Shown: positions 37,831 through 46,489 of the stretch, piece by piece
How the letters are laid out: each line of letters starts with the position of its first letter
Position numbering within the stretch: the stretch's first letter is position 1
Source: DATCMH01 sp036563505
GTDB lineage: Bacteria; Pseudomonadota; Alphaproteobacteria; Rhizobiales; Beijerinckiaceae
Assembly (NCBI GenBank): GCA_036563505.1
Contig: DATCMH010000017.1
Location: 1-64,000 of the forward strand
DNA: 64,000 bases
Direction: 5' to 3'
Notes under the pieces: model-generated
What the model saw: the letters and a program-made list of their open reading frames with translations, nothing else
Told to the model about the DNA's origin: nothing
Databases searched by the model: none
Made by a program: the position numbers and the translations under genes

Positions 37831-39099
37831 ATGCATCATTTCCAGTACCGCGGCGGCGTCCTGCACGCTGAGGACGTCGACCTGCGCCGCCTCGCCGAGG
37901 AGGCCGGGACGCCGGCCTACGTCTACTCGTCCGCCACCCTCGAGCGGCATTACCAAGTCTTCGCGGAGGCTTTCGCGGGCGACGACGCCCTCGTCTGCTA
38001 CGCCATGAAGGCGAACTCGAACCAAGCCGTGCTGCGCACTCTCGCGCGGCTCGGGGCCGGCATGGACATCGTCTCGGAAGGGGAGCTGCGGCGGGCCCTC
38101 GCGGCCGGCGTTCCGGGGGAGCGCATCGTGTTCTCCGGCGTCGGCAAGACCAAGCCTGAGATGGCGGCGGCGCTCGATGCCGGGATCCTCTGCTTCAACG
38201 TCGAGAGCGAATCGGAGCTCGAGGCGCTGGCCGAGATCGCCGCGGCGAAGGGTGCCCGCGCCGCGATCTCGGTGCGCGTCAACCCGGACGTGGACGCCAA
38301 GACCCACGCCAAGATCTCCACGGGCAAGTCGGAGAACAAGTTCGGCATCCCGATCTCCCGGGCGCGGGAGGTCTACGCCCGGGCGGCCGCCCTTCCCTCG
38401 CTGCGGATCGCGGGGGTCGACATGCATATCGGCAGCCAGATCACGGATCTCGCGCCCTTCGACAACGCCACGCAGCTCCTCGCCGAACTCGCCCGCGACC
38501 TCCTGGCCGCGGGTCACCCGCTCCATCACATCGACCTCGGCGGCGGCCTTGGCGTTCCCTACCGCGAGGACGCCGACGCTCCGCCGGAGCCCGCGGCCTA
38601 TGCCGAGGTGATCCGCCGTCACACCCGGCCGCTTGGCCTCAAGCTGATTTTCGAGGTGGGTCGCCTGATCGCCGCCAATGCCGGCATCCTGCTCACGCGG
38701 GTGATTGCGGTGAAGGAGGGCGAAGGCAAGACCTTCGTCATCGTGGACGGGGCGATGAACGACCTCATCCGCCCGACCCTCTACGAGGCGCACCACGCCA
38801 TCTGGCCGGTGACGGAGCCCGCACCCGGCACCCCGCGCGTCGCCGCCGACATCGTCGGGCCGGTTTGCGAGAGCGGCGATTACCTCGCGCTCGGCCGCAT
38901 GCTCCCCCGTCCGGCTCCCGGCGATCTTCTCGCAGTGATGACGGCGGGCGCCTATGGCGCGGTGCAGGCCTCGACCTACAACACCCGCCGCCTCGTGCCG
39001 GAGGTGCTGGTGCGGGGGAACGAGTCGGCGATCGTGCGGCCGCGTCAATCCTACGAGGAGCTGATCGGCCTCGATCGGGTGCCTGCCTGGCTGGGGTGA
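37831..39099 (+). CDS. lysA: Diaminopimelate decarboxylase
   Basis: A 422-residue PLP enzyme that makes L-lysine from meso-diaminopimelate. The PLP lysine is K60 in CYAMKANSN. GGGLGVPY and VGPVCESGDYLA with the active-site cysteine are clear. It starts 9 bases after lptM, so argH-lptM-lysA is probably one transcript. A hairpin lies just downstream at 39109-39130. Confidence 0.97.
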   Translation: MHHFQYRGGVLHAEDVDLRRLAEEAGTPAYVYSSATLERHYQVFAEAFAGDDALVCYAMKANSNQAVLRTLARLGAGMDIVSEGELRRALAAGVPGERIVFSGVGKTKPEMAAALDAGILCFNVESESELEALAEIAAAKGARAAISVRVNPDVDAKTHAKISTGKSENKFGIPISRAREVYARAAALPSLRIAGVDMHIGSQITDLAPFDNATQLLAELARDLLAAGHPLHHIDLGGGLGVPYREDADAPPEPAAYAEVIRRHTRPLGLKLIFEVGRLIAANAGILLTRVIAVKEGEGKTFVIVDGAMNDLIRPTLYEAHHAIWPVTEPAPGTPRVAADIVGPVCESGDYLALGRMLPRPAPGDLLAVMTAGAYGAVQASTYNTRRLVPEVLVRGNESAIVRPRQSYEELIGLDRVPAWLG

Positions 39100-39108
39100 G
39101 CCCATTTC

Positions 39109-39130
39109 CCTGAGGACGAAAGCCCTCAGG
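39109..39130 (+). terminator. Weak hairpin after lysA
   Basis: Perfect 7-bp stem cctgagg/cctcagg with an 8-base loop, just past the lysA stop. No T-run follows, so termination is uncertain. Confidence 0.35.
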
Positions 39131-39184
39131 ACCTTGTCGGATGCCTCGCGTAACCTAAGCTCGTCTTATGGACGAGGCCCGCGC

Positions 39185-39784
39185 GTGATCGAGGACGGCG
39201 CCGACCAGGACGACCTCGCCGCTCGGCTGCGGCGGGCCGAGGCCTCGTTGTCCGAGGCGAACCACCGGGCCGGCAACCTCGTCCAATCGATTTTAAGTCT
39301 CCTGCGCCTGCACCAGCGCGCCGCCGCGAACGACGAGGCGCGGCAGCTGATCGCGGCTGTCGCGGCGCGGGTCGAGGCGCTGGGGCTCGTTCAGGTCGCG
39401 CAGGAGCACGACGGAGGACGCGTCGCGCTCGGGCCCGCCCTGACGCGGCTGGCCGCCGGCCTTGTCGAGCTACACGATCCCGGGTCGGTCAGCGTCACCG
39501 TGGCAGGCGACGGCGTCACCCTCCCGGCCGAGCGGGTGAACGCCCTCGGCCTGGCGCTCGCCGAACTCGTGGGTCGGTGCGCGGCGTCCGGAGGAGCGCT
39601 CGCGCTCGTGGTCGAGAGCCGGGCCGAAGGGCCTATGTTGCGGGTCGCGGCGCCGTCTGCCGCGCTGGCGGGCTTTTCCGTCACGAATGATCCCGGCGAC
39701 CAGCTCGCCCGTGCCTACTTGCGCCAGGCTCGCGCCACGCTGACGCCGGCGCCGGACGGCATCGACATTCTGTTAGAGAGCTGA
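39185..39784 (+). CDS. Histidine-kinase-like protein with degenerate ATPase domain
   Basis: A 199-residue protein with a HisKA_2/HWE-like helical hairpin, EANHRAGNLVQSILSLL, whose His27 fits the phospho-acceptor place. The following region has the outline of an HATPase fold, but the N-box shows AELVGRCA instead of ELxxNA and no G-boxes are visible. It may be a histidine phosphotransferase, like ChpT in overall plan, or a pseudokinase. The start is uncertain: TTG at 39134 is possible; GTG at 39185 is used here. No response regulator is adjacent. Confidence 0.7.
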   Translation: MIEDGADQDDLAARLRRAEASLSEANHRAGNLVQSILSLLRLHQRAAANDEARQLIAAVAARVEALGLVQVAQEHDGGRVALGPALTRLAAGLVELHDPGSVSVTVAGDGVTLPAERVNALGLALAELVGRCAASGGALALVVESRAEGPMLRVAAPSAALAGFSVTNDPGDQLARAYLRQARATLTPAPDGIDILLES

Positions 39785-39970
39785 AGCTCAGCCCAAGCTC
39801 ACCGAGGCGTGAACCGCCTGCGGCATCGCGGCGTTCCCTTCGGCTGGTCAAGCGGCGCAGGCATGCTACCCTGACGGAGAACGGGGGCGTTCGAGACAGC
39901 GGGCCGGCTCGGTCCGCGAACGAGGCTGCAGACGGCATCGCGCCGCGCGTGGCCTTTGAGGAGCCGCTGT

Positions 39971-42625
39971 ATGAGCGACCGCCGTCGCCCTGCCCCGGAG
40001 AACGGTCCGGGGTCCGACGCCAGCGCCGGAGAGCCGTTTCGCGCGCGGCTCGACCGCCTCGTCGCCCAGGCCAAGGCGGCCCTGTGGTGGGAGCGGCTCT
40101 GGCCCCTCGCCTGGTGGCCGATCACCGTCGTCCTCGCCTTCCTCGCCTTCTCCTGGCTCGGCCTGTGGCTCGACCTCTCGCCCTTCGACCGCATGGTGGG
40201 GACGGGCCTCTTCGGCGTCGCCCTGCTGGGCTCCCTTTGGCCCTTCTTTCGCCTGCGCCCGCCGGGGCGGGACGCTGCTCTCGACCGCCTCGACCGCGAC
40301 GCCGGCCTCAAGCACCGCCCCGCCCGGGCGCTGGAGGATACCCTCGCGATCGGTCAGGCGGACCAAGGCACACAGGCGCTTTGGACCCTGCATCGGCGCC
40401 GGGCTGAGGCTGCGGTCGAGCGTCTCTCCGTATCGCTCCCCCGGCCGGGCATGGCCGGGCGCGACCGTTTCGCGCTGCGCGGCGCGGCTCTTCTCGCCGT
40501 CGTGGCGAGCGCTTTCGTCGCGGGACCCGAGATCGGCTCGCGGCTCACCGCTGCCTTCGATTGGCGCACCCGGGAGGCGGGAGCGCCGACCTTCCGCGTC
40601 GACGGCTGGATCGATCCGCCCCTCTACACCCGCACCCCGCCCCTGATGATCGACCTCGCTGCCGGCGAGCAGCGGCTGCGCGCGCCCGTGCGCTCGACCC
40701 TCGTCATCCGCGTCGCAGGCAAGGGCGACGTGACGGTGACGCCGGGCAAGGGCCTCGAGCCCCAGCCCAAGGCCGACAACCAGCGCGCGGACCTGCGCGA
40801 GCAGCGCTTCCAACTCAACGGCAGCACCGAACTCGACGTGCGCACGGGTCTCGCCCGCAACCACCGCTTGGTGGTCGAGGCGATCCCGGACGAGCCGCCC
40901 ACGATCACCTTCGCCGGTCCCCCTGAGGTCAACGCCCGCGGCACCTTCACCCTCGGCTATCGCGCCAAGGACGATTACGGCATCGCCTCGGCAGAAGCCC
41001 TGATCGGCAAGACGGGCTCGGGCCGGCGCTCGCTGGTGCCGGCGCCCCGCGTCCCGCTCTCCGTCCCCGCCGACGCTCAAGGCGAGGCGGATCAGCGCGC
41101 GCCCGTGGACCTCACCGAGCACCCTTGGGCCGGAGCGCGGGTGACGATGACTCTCGTTGCCCGGGACGAGGCGCAGCAGGAGGGCCGCAGCGAGGCTCTC
41201 GAGTTCACGCTGCCGAGCCGGCCCTTCACCAAGCCTCTCGCCAAGGCCCTCGTCGAGCAGCGCCGCGCCATCGTGCTCGATCCCGACGAGCGCCGGCCGG
41301 TGCAGACGGCGCTGGACGCGCTTCTCATCGCGCCGGAACGCTTCACGCAGCAATGGGGCGTGTTCATGGGCCTGCGCGCGGCGGCCGAGCGCTTCCGCGC
41401 CGCCAAGACCGACGCCGATCTGACGGAGGTCGCCGACTGGCTCTGGGCCATGGCGCTCCAGATCGAGGACGGAGACCTCTCCGACGCGGAGCGGGAGCTG
41501 CGCGCCGCGCAGGAACGGCTGCGCGAGGCCATGGAGCGCAACGCCGGCGAGGACGAGATTCGCAAGCTCACCGACGAGTTGCGGACGGCCATGGACAAGT
41601 TCCTGCGCGAGTTCGCCGAGCGCATGCAGCGCGACCAGCAGCAGAACCAGGCCCAGGGCAACCAGCCTCCGCCCGACCGCACCATCTCGCAGGAAGACCT
41701 CAACCGCATGCTCAACGACATGCAGGAGGCCATGAAACGCGGCGACATGGCCGAAGCCCAGCGCCTCCTCGAGCAGCTGCGCAACATCCTGGAGAATCTT
41801 CAGACCGCCCGGCCCAACTCCCGCATGACCGATCCGATGGCGCGAGAGATGAACCGGTCCATGCAGGACATGGAAGGCATGGTCCGCGACCAGCAGCAGC
41901 TGCGCGACGAAACCTTCCGCGACGGCCAGGAGCGGCGCATGCAGCCGAACCAGCGCGGCCGCCAACAGCAGGGTCAGCAGCAAGGCCAGCGAGGGCAACA
42001 GGGACAGCGGCAGCAGGGGCAGCGCGGCCAGCAGGGCCAGCAGCAGCCCGGTGAGGGCGAGGAGCCGGGCGAAGGCCAGCAGGGGCAGCAGGGCCAGGGT
42101 CAGCAGCCCGGTCAGGGTTTGTCGCAACGCCAGCAGGCCCTGCGCGAGCGGCTCGAAGAGATGCAGCGCCGGATGCGCGGCATGGGGATGCAGGGCGAGC
42201 AGGGCCTCGCCGACGCCGAGCAGGCCATGCGCGACGCCGAAGGGGCGCTGGGCCGCGGCCAGGAGGGCCAGGCCGTGGACGCGCAGGGCCGGGCCTTAGA
42301 GGGCCTCCAGCGCGGCATGCAGGGCATGGCGCAGCAGATGCAGCAGATGATGGGCCAGGGCGACGGCCAGGAGCCACCGAACGGCGATCCCGGGCAGGGC
42401 GATCCCCGCGGCCGGGCCCAGTCGGGGCAGCGCGACAACGATCCCCTCGGCCGCCCGACCCGCAACCGCGACTTCACCGACGGAAGGGTGCGCGTGCCCA
42501 CCGCCGACGAATCCGCCGTACAGCGGGCCCGCCGCATCATGGAAGAGCTGCGCCGCAAGCTCGGCGACCCGACCCGCCCGCGAGAGGAGCTCGACTACTT
42601 CGACCGGCTGCTGCGGCGGAACTGA
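39971..42625 (+). CDS. DUF4175 (TIGR02302-like) large membrane protein
   Basis: An 884-residue protein with two N-terminal membrane helices (near residues 40-90), an Ig-like periplasmic region (RVDGWIDPPLYTRTPPL near 200), and a long helical C-terminal part rich in Gln and Gly. Low-complexity QQGQ repeats lie roughly at residues 650-720. The C-terminus ends RPREELDYFDRLLRRN, typical of the family. Part of the alphaproteobacterial order argH-lptM-lysA-DUF4175. Function unknown; the structure suggests an envelope scaffold. Confidence 0.88.
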   Translation: MSDRRRPAPENGPGSDASAGEPFRARLDRLVAQAKAALWWERLWPLAWWPITVVLAFLAFSWLGLWLDLSPFDRMVGTGLFGVALLGSLWPFFRLRPPGRDAALDRLDRDAGLKHRPARALEDTLAIGQADQGTQALWTLHRRRAEAAVERLSVSLPRPGMAGRDRFALRGAALLAVVASAFVAGPEIGSRLTAAFDWRTREAGAPTFRVDGWIDPPLYTRTPPLMIDLAAGEQRLRAPVRSTLVIRVAGKGDVTVTPGKGLEPQPKADNQRADLREQRFQLNGSTELDVRTGLARNHRLVVEAIPDEPPTITFAGPPEVNARGTFTLGYRAKDDYGIASAEALIGKTGSGRRSLVPAPRVPLSVPADAQGEADQRAPVDLTEHPWAGARVTMTLVARDEAQQEGRSEALEFTLPSRPFTKPLAKALVEQRRAIVLDPDERRPVQTALDALLIAPERFTQQWGVFMGLRAAAERFRAAKTDADLTEVADWLWAMALQIEDGDLSDAERELRAAQERLREAMERNAGEDEIRKLTDELRTAMDKFLREFAERMQRDQQQNQAQGNQPPPDRTISQEDLNRMLNDMQEAMKRGDMAEAQRLLEQLRNILENLQTARPNSRMTDPMAREMNRSMQDMEGMVRDQQQLRDETFRDGQERRMQPNQRGRQQQGQQQGQRGQQGQRQQGQRGQQGQQQPGEGEEPGEGQQGQQGQGQQPGQGLSQRQQALRERLEEMQRRMRGMGMQGEQGLADAEQAMRDAEGALGRGQEGQAVDAQGRALEGLQRGMQGMAQQMQQMMGQGDGQEPPNGDPGQGDPRGRAQSGQRDNDPLGRPTRNRDFTDGRVRVPTADESAVQRARRIMEELRRKLGDPTRPREELDYFDRLLRRN

Positions 42626-42676
42626 GCGGGGACGCAGCTCCGCGCTCCAGAGGGGAGATCTTTCCGCTCCACCGCG

Positions 42677-42765
42677 TGTCATGGCCGGGCTTGACCCGGC
42701 CATCTTGGTTCGGAGGCGGGCTGGGTTTCGGGCCGAGGTTCGCGGGTCGAGCCCGCGAACGACAT
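42677..42765 (+). repeat. Dispersed ~89-bp element, family A, copy 3
   Basis: Runs tgtcatggccggg to gcgaacgacat. Both hairpins are intact. Directly followed by a family-C copy, the same pairing seen at 23676-24040. Confidence 0.8.
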
Positions 42766-42802
42766 GGGAGTGGCTGAGACGCTTGGGGCTTATGCCCAGC
42801 TT

Positions 42803-43033
42803 CCCCTCACCCCCGCTCACCTACGGTTCGCTTGCTTCGCCTGCCGTTCCGCAGGCGAAGCCCTCTCCCCGGAAGGGAGAGGAGTTGAGCATCCGAGTAT
42901 CGGCGGCGTGTTCGCTGACATGACGCGCTGGTGCGCGTCACCCCTCTCCCGGCAGGGGAGAGGGTCGCGTCGGCGCACCGGCCGACGCGACGAGCGCAAC
43001 GCAGTGGAGCGAGGGTGAGGGGGTGCTCGCCGC
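42803..43033. repeat. Dispersed ~230-bp repeat, family C, copy 3
   Basis: Begins cccctcacccccgctcac and ends gagcgagggtgagggggtgc. Internal stems are ccgacgcgac with its partner (gtcgcgtcgg) and ctctcccggcaggggagagg. Shares most of its length with copy 1 at the window start. Confidence 0.72.
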
Positions 43034-43140
43034 AACACCAACGCGCATGCCCTCCCAGCTCCCGATGTCGCGCCCCCTGCGCTCCCGATTGTCGGGCCCG
43101 GATCGCCGCGCCATATGCGCGCCCTCAACCGGATCCTTCG

Positions 43141-43332
43141 ATGAACAATCTCGTCAGTACCCTCGTCCCGATCGCCTGCATTGCCGTGGCCGGCGTGCTG
43201 CTGTTCGGCCTCGTCAACATGATGCGGGGCGGCAACCCCAACCGGTCGCAGCAGTTGATGCGCGCCCGCGTGTTGCTGCAGTTCGCCGCGATCGTGGTTA
43301 TCATGGGGGTGATCTGGTACAGGGCCTTGTGA
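43141..43332 (+). CDS. Small twin-transmembrane protein, HIG1 domain type
   Basis: A 63-residue protein with two membrane helices (about residues 8-27 and 44-60) and a short loop MMRGGNPNRSQQLMRARVLLQF. This matches the HIG1-type pattern linked to respiratory complex assembly in alphaproteobacteria. It precedes a PagL-like gene and pduO, where such genes are often found. The function is inferred from the fold only. Confidence 0.8.
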   Translation: MNNLVSTLVPIACIAVAGVLLFGLVNMMRGGNPNRSQQLMRARVLLQFAAIVVIMGVIWYRAL

Positions 43333-43437
43333 GCGCGGGCAGGGGCTGACACGTTTCAGCCTCAATCCCTGGCCAGACGGGCCTGACCTGGTCGTCCTCG
43401 GGGCGGCCCAACAAGATCATCGCGGGACATCCAAGGC

Positions 43438-44079
43438 ATGCGCGTGAAGGGAACGAGAGCGGTGCAGGTCGCGCTCGCGACGGCAGGCCTCGTCCTTTCC
43501 GCAGCGGCATGCGACGACGCCTCGGCGCAGACGGCGCCCTCGATCACGCCGCGCCTGTCCTTCGGCGACGAGGCCTTCGGCAAGGCGCCGCCCCGGATTC
43601 CGAGCGTCGTCTCGGAGTTCCGCTTCGGCGCCATCGGGCACGATATGTGGGGGCCCGAGAAGGGCACCGTGAACCTCTCGGGCGAGGTGCTCTTCGCCAA
43701 GCCCTTCACGGCGGCCGATCTCTTCACGAGCTACTTCATCCCGCGGCCGCATCTCGGCGGCAGCCTCAATCTGAGCGGCAACACGAGCTTTGCCTATGCG
43801 GGGCTGACCTGGAGCGTGGACCTCGCGCCCCGCGTCTTCGTCGAGGGCAGCTTCGGGGGTGCCGTGCACAATGGGCGCACCGACCCCCTCGCCGCGGCCT
43901 TCGACAACCGGGCTGCGCTGGGCTGCACGCCGCTGTTTCGCGAGTCCGGCTCGGTCGGCGTCAGGCTCTCGGCCAACTGGAACCTGATGGCCACCGTCGA
44001 GCGGCTGTCGAACTACGGCGCCTGCTCCGACAACAAGGGCCTGACCAATGTCGGCGCCCGCCTCGGCTACAGCTTCTAA
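43438..44079 (+). CDS. PagL-like acyloxyacyl hydrolase family outer-membrane protein, catalytic His replaced
   Basis: A 213-residue protein with a signal peptide (cleavage probably after SAQ) and an eight-stranded barrel pattern ending GLTNVGARLGYSF. The family removes an acyl chain from lipid A using a His-x-Ser pair. The equivalent segment here reads ERLSNYGACSDNKG, with Arg where the catalytic His should be, so hydrolase activity is doubtful. It may be a structural barrel or use another residue. It lies between the HIG1-type gene and pduO. Confidence 0.75.
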   Translation: MRVKGTRAVQVALATAGLVLSAAACDDASAQTAPSITPRLSFGDEAFGKAPPRIPSVVSEFRFGAIGHDMWGPEKGTVNLSGEVLFAKPFTAADLFTSYFIPRPHLGGSLNLSGNTSFAYAGLTWSVDLAPRVFVEGSFGGAVHNGRTDPLAAAFDNRAALGCTPLFRESGSVGVRLSANWNLMATVERLSNYGACSDNKGLTNVGARLGYSF

Positions 44080-44094
44080 CCCTCGAAGGTCCCC

Positions 44095-44673
44095 ATGGTC
44101 GCGCTGAACCGCATCTACACGAGGCAGGGCGACGACGGCACCACGGGCCTCGCTAACGGCGAGCGGCGCCTCAAGTTCGACTTGCGCATCGAGGCTTACG
44201 GCACCGTCGACGAGACGAACGCGTGCCTGGGCCTCGCCCGACTGCACACCCGGGATGATCCGGAGCTCGACGCCATCCTCGGGCGCATCCAGAACGACCT
44301 CTTCGATCTCGGCGCCGACCTCGCGACCCCCGAGAGCGACGAGCCGCCGCGCTACGAGCCCTTGCGGATCGTGCAGGCCCAGGTGGACCGGCTCGAGCGG
44401 GAACTTGATGCGCTGAACGAACACCTCTCGCCCCTGCGTTCCTTCGTCCTGCCCGCCGGCACGCCCGCGGCCGCGGCGCTGCACCTCGCCCGCACGGTGT
44501 GCCGACGCGCCGAGCGCCTCGTCGTGGCGCTCGCCCAGCGCCCCGAGGAGAAGGTCTCGCCCGAGGCGGTGAAGTACCTCAACCGGCTCTCGGACTTCCT
44601 CTTCGTCCTGTCCCGCCACGCCAACGCACAGGGCGCGGGCGACGTGCTCTGGGTGCCGGGGCAGAACCGGTAA
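44095..44673 (+). CDS. pduO: Cob(I)alamin adenosyltransferase, PduO type
   Basis: A 192-residue corrinoid adenosyltransferase that moves the adenosyl group from ATP to cob(I)alamin. The ATP-binding N-terminal YTRQGDDGTTGLANGERR is diagnostic, and the RRAERLVVAL helix is also typical. The start ATG lies 15 bases after the PagL-like stop. The order before etfBA and hbd is the common one in this group. Confidence 0.94.
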   Translation: MVALNRIYTRQGDDGTTGLANGERRLKFDLRIEAYGTVDETNACLGLARLHTRDDPELDAILGRIQNDLFDLGADLATPESDEPPRYEPLRIVQAQVDRLERELDALNEHLSPLRSFVLPAGTPAAAALHLARTVCRRAERLVVALAQRPEEKVSPEAVKYLNRLSDFLFVLSRHANAQGAGDVLWVPGQNR

Positions 44674-44734
44674 GCGGCTGGCGTCGCCGCGCCGGGGCGG
44701 CTACGATCCCTCGCTCCTCCGCCGGCCTCCCCGC

Positions 44735-45454
44735 ATGTTCCTGCCCCTCTACGACGGCGTCCCGCTGCGCAACCTGAAAGCGCCGATCGCGACGCGCGCG
44801 CTCATCGGGGCCTGCATCCTGGGCTACGCCCTGCCGGCGCTGGGGCTCCTCCCCATCGACGAGAGCTGGATCGTGGCGGGGTTCGGGCTGATCCCGGCGG
44901 TCCTCTTCGGCACCGAGGCCCTGCCGGAGGGACTGCCCTTCGTCCCCGAGCCCCTGACGCTGCTGACGAGCCTGTTCCTTCACGGCTCGCTCGTCCATCT
45001 CCTCGGCAACATGCTGTTCCTTTGGGTGTTCGGCGACAACGTCGAGGACGCCATGGGGCACGGCCGCTTCGTGGCCTTCTTCATCGCCTGCGGCGCGGCG
45101 GCGGGCCTCGTCCACGCCGGCATCGACCCGGACTCGGCCCGTCCCCTGATCGGCGCCTCGGGCGCGATCTCGGGCGTGGTCGCGGCCTATCTCATCCTCT
45201 ACCCGCGGGTGAAGGTCTGGGGCTTGTTCCTGAAAGGCATCCCCTTACGGGTGCCGGCGGTTCTCGCCATCGGCTTCTGGATCGCGCTCCAGGTCTTCGC
45301 GGCGTTCCTCGGCGGAGCGGGCACGGAGAATGTCGGCTGGTTCGCGCATCTCGGCGGCCTCCTGGCCGGAGCAGCGCTCATCCCCCTGTTCCGGCATCGC
45401 TACGACCCCGTGCTTGCCCGCGTCGAGGCGACCCGGGAAGAAGCGTCGCGTTGA
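44735..45454 (+). CDS. Rhomboid-family intramembrane serine protease
   Basis: A 239-residue protein with about six membrane helices. The catalytic dyad is Ser142 in GASGAISG and His205 in WFAHLGG. HGSLVHLLGNMLFLWVFGDNVED is a rhomboid family mark. It is predicted to be active. Substrates are unknown. It stands between pduO and the repeat upstream of etfB. Confidence 0.93.
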   Translation: MFLPLYDGVPLRNLKAPIATRALIGACILGYALPALGLLPIDESWIVAGFGLIPAVLFGTEALPEGLPFVPEPLTLLTSLFLHGSLVHLLGNMLFLWVFGDNVEDAMGHGRFVAFFIACGAAAGLVHAGIDPDSARPLIGASGAISGVVAAYLILYPRVKVWGLFLKGIPLRVPAVLAIGFWIALQVFAAFLGGAGTENVGWFAHLGGLLAGAALIPLFRHRYDPVLARVEATREEASR

Positions 45455-45474
45455 CAATTCGGGCTTCGTCGCTA

Positions 45475-45523
45475 GAGCATGGTCCGGAAAAGTGGATTCC
45501 ATTTTTCCGACGAGACCATGCTC
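45475..45523. repeat. Tandem hairpin element, first stem
   Basis: gagcatggtc at 45475-45484 pairs exactly with gaccatgctc at 45514-45523, enclosing a second pair cggaaaa/ttttccg. This is a highly structured intergenic palindrome of the kind dispersed in Hyphomicrobiales genomes. Confidence 0.85.
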
Positions 45524-45536
45524 AAATATGTTGGCG

Positions 45537-45586
45537 GCGCATGATCTTGACCGCTCAAGTGGGTCTCACTTGAGCGGATCATGCGC
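45537..45586. repeat. Tandem hairpin element, second stem
   Basis: gcgcatgatc at 45537-45546 pairs with gatcatgcgc at 45577-45586; inside, ccgctcaagtg pairs with cacttgagcgg. With the preceding stem it makes a double-hairpin element of ~112 bases. Confidence 0.85.
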
Positions 45587-45654
45587 CAGGTCCCGACGCT
45601 TCCAGCTTGTGCGACGCGCGTAGACCTGATTTTGAGGTCTCGCACCTGTTTTTC

Positions 45655-45672
45655 CGCGGGACATGTCCCGCG
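45655..45672. promoter_or_regulatory. Perfect 18-bp palindrome upstream of etfB
   Basis: cgcgggacatgtcccgcg is its own reverse complement. It ends 32 bases before the etfB ATG. It may be an operator for a dimeric regulator or an RNA hairpin near the leader; the sequence alone cannot decide. Confidence 0.45.
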
Positions 45673-45704
45673 TGACAGCCAGTCCTGAGGGAACCGAGAC
45701 GGCC

Positions 45705-46454
45705 ATGAAAGTGCTAGTCCCCGTGAAGCGGGTGGTCGACTACAACGTGAAGATCCGGGTCAAGGCCGACGGGTCCGGGGTCGAGCTCGCCAACGTCAAG
45801 ATGTCCATGAACCCCTTCGACGAGATCGCCGTCGAGGAGGCGATCCGCCTGAAGGAGAAGGGCAAGGTTACGGAGATCGTCGCCGTGTCGATCGGCCCGG
45901 CCCAGGCCGCCGAGACGATCCGCACGGCGCTCGCCATGGGCGCGGACCGCGGCATCCTCGTCAAGACCGACCAGCCGGTCGAGCCCCTCGCCGTGGCCAA
46001 GATCCTCAAGGCCGTGATCGCCAACGAGGGCCCGCAGCTCGTCATCATGGGCAAGCAGGCGATCGACGACGATTCCAACCAGACGGGCCAGATGCTTGGC
46101 GCGCTGCTGGGCTGGCCGCAGGGCACCTTCGCCTTCAAGGTCGAGGTCGGCGACGGCACGGTCGACGTCACCCGCGAGGTGGACGGCGGCCTGCAGACGG
46201 TGGGTCTCCAGCTGCCGGCCATCGTGACGACGGACCTGCGCCTCAACGAGCCGCGCTACGCGAGCTTGCCTAACATCATGAAGGCGAAGAAGAAGCCCCT
46301 CGACGAGACGAGCCCGGAGGCGCTGGGCGTTGATGTCGCGCCGCGCCTCAAGGTGCTCAAGACGGTGGAGCCCGGCGGGCGCAAGGCCGGCGTCAAGGTG
46401 GGCTCGGTGCCTGAGCTCGTGCAGAAGCTGAAGGTCGAAGCCGGCGTGCTCTGA
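45705..46454 (+). CDS. etfB: Electron transfer flavoprotein subunit beta
   Basis: A 249-residue EtfB. It starts MKVLVPVKRVVDYNVKIRVK and has the AMP-binding SMNPFDEIAVEEAIRLKEKG and GKQAIDDDSNQTGQMLGALL. It forms the flavin heterodimer with EtfA and feeds electrons from acyl-CoA dehydrogenases to ETF:quinone reductase. ATG at 45705 is used rather than an upstream in-frame start 14 codons before, because family proteins begin here. Confidence 0.96.
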   Translation: MKVLVPVKRVVDYNVKIRVKADGSGVELANVKMSMNPFDEIAVEEAIRLKEKGKVTEIVAVSIGPAQAAETIRTALAMGADRGILVKTDQPVEPLAVAKILKAVIANEGPQLVIMGKQAIDDDSNQTGQMLGALLGWPQGTFAFKVEVGDGTVDVTREVDGGLQTVGLQLPAIVTTDLRLNEPRYASLPNIMKAKKKPLDETSPEALGVDVAPRLKVLKTVEPGGRKAGVKVGSVPELVQKLKVEAGVL

Positions 46455-46489
46455 CGCGCGCCGCCGACCCCTCATCCGGGAGACAACCC

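Larger units (their letters stand above)
42626..43140. other. 515-base intergenic region filled by repeats
   Basis: No supported gene. Family A copy 3 (42677-42765) is followed after 38 bases by family C copy 3 (42803-43033). About 100 bases of plain sequence lead to the HIG1-type gene. Confidence 0.6.

Noticed and set aside
39866..42127. Very long open frame opposite the DUF4175 gene, Leu/Ala-rich at its start
   Set aside because: It is a complement of the Gln/Gly/Glu-rich coding strand in GC-rich DNA. It shows no domain and DUF4175 is clearly the real gene.
42931..43140. Longer N-terminus for the HIG1-type gene
   Set aside because: The extension lies within the family-C repeat and is Arg/Pro-rich. 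The ATG at 43141 opens directly onto the first membrane helix.
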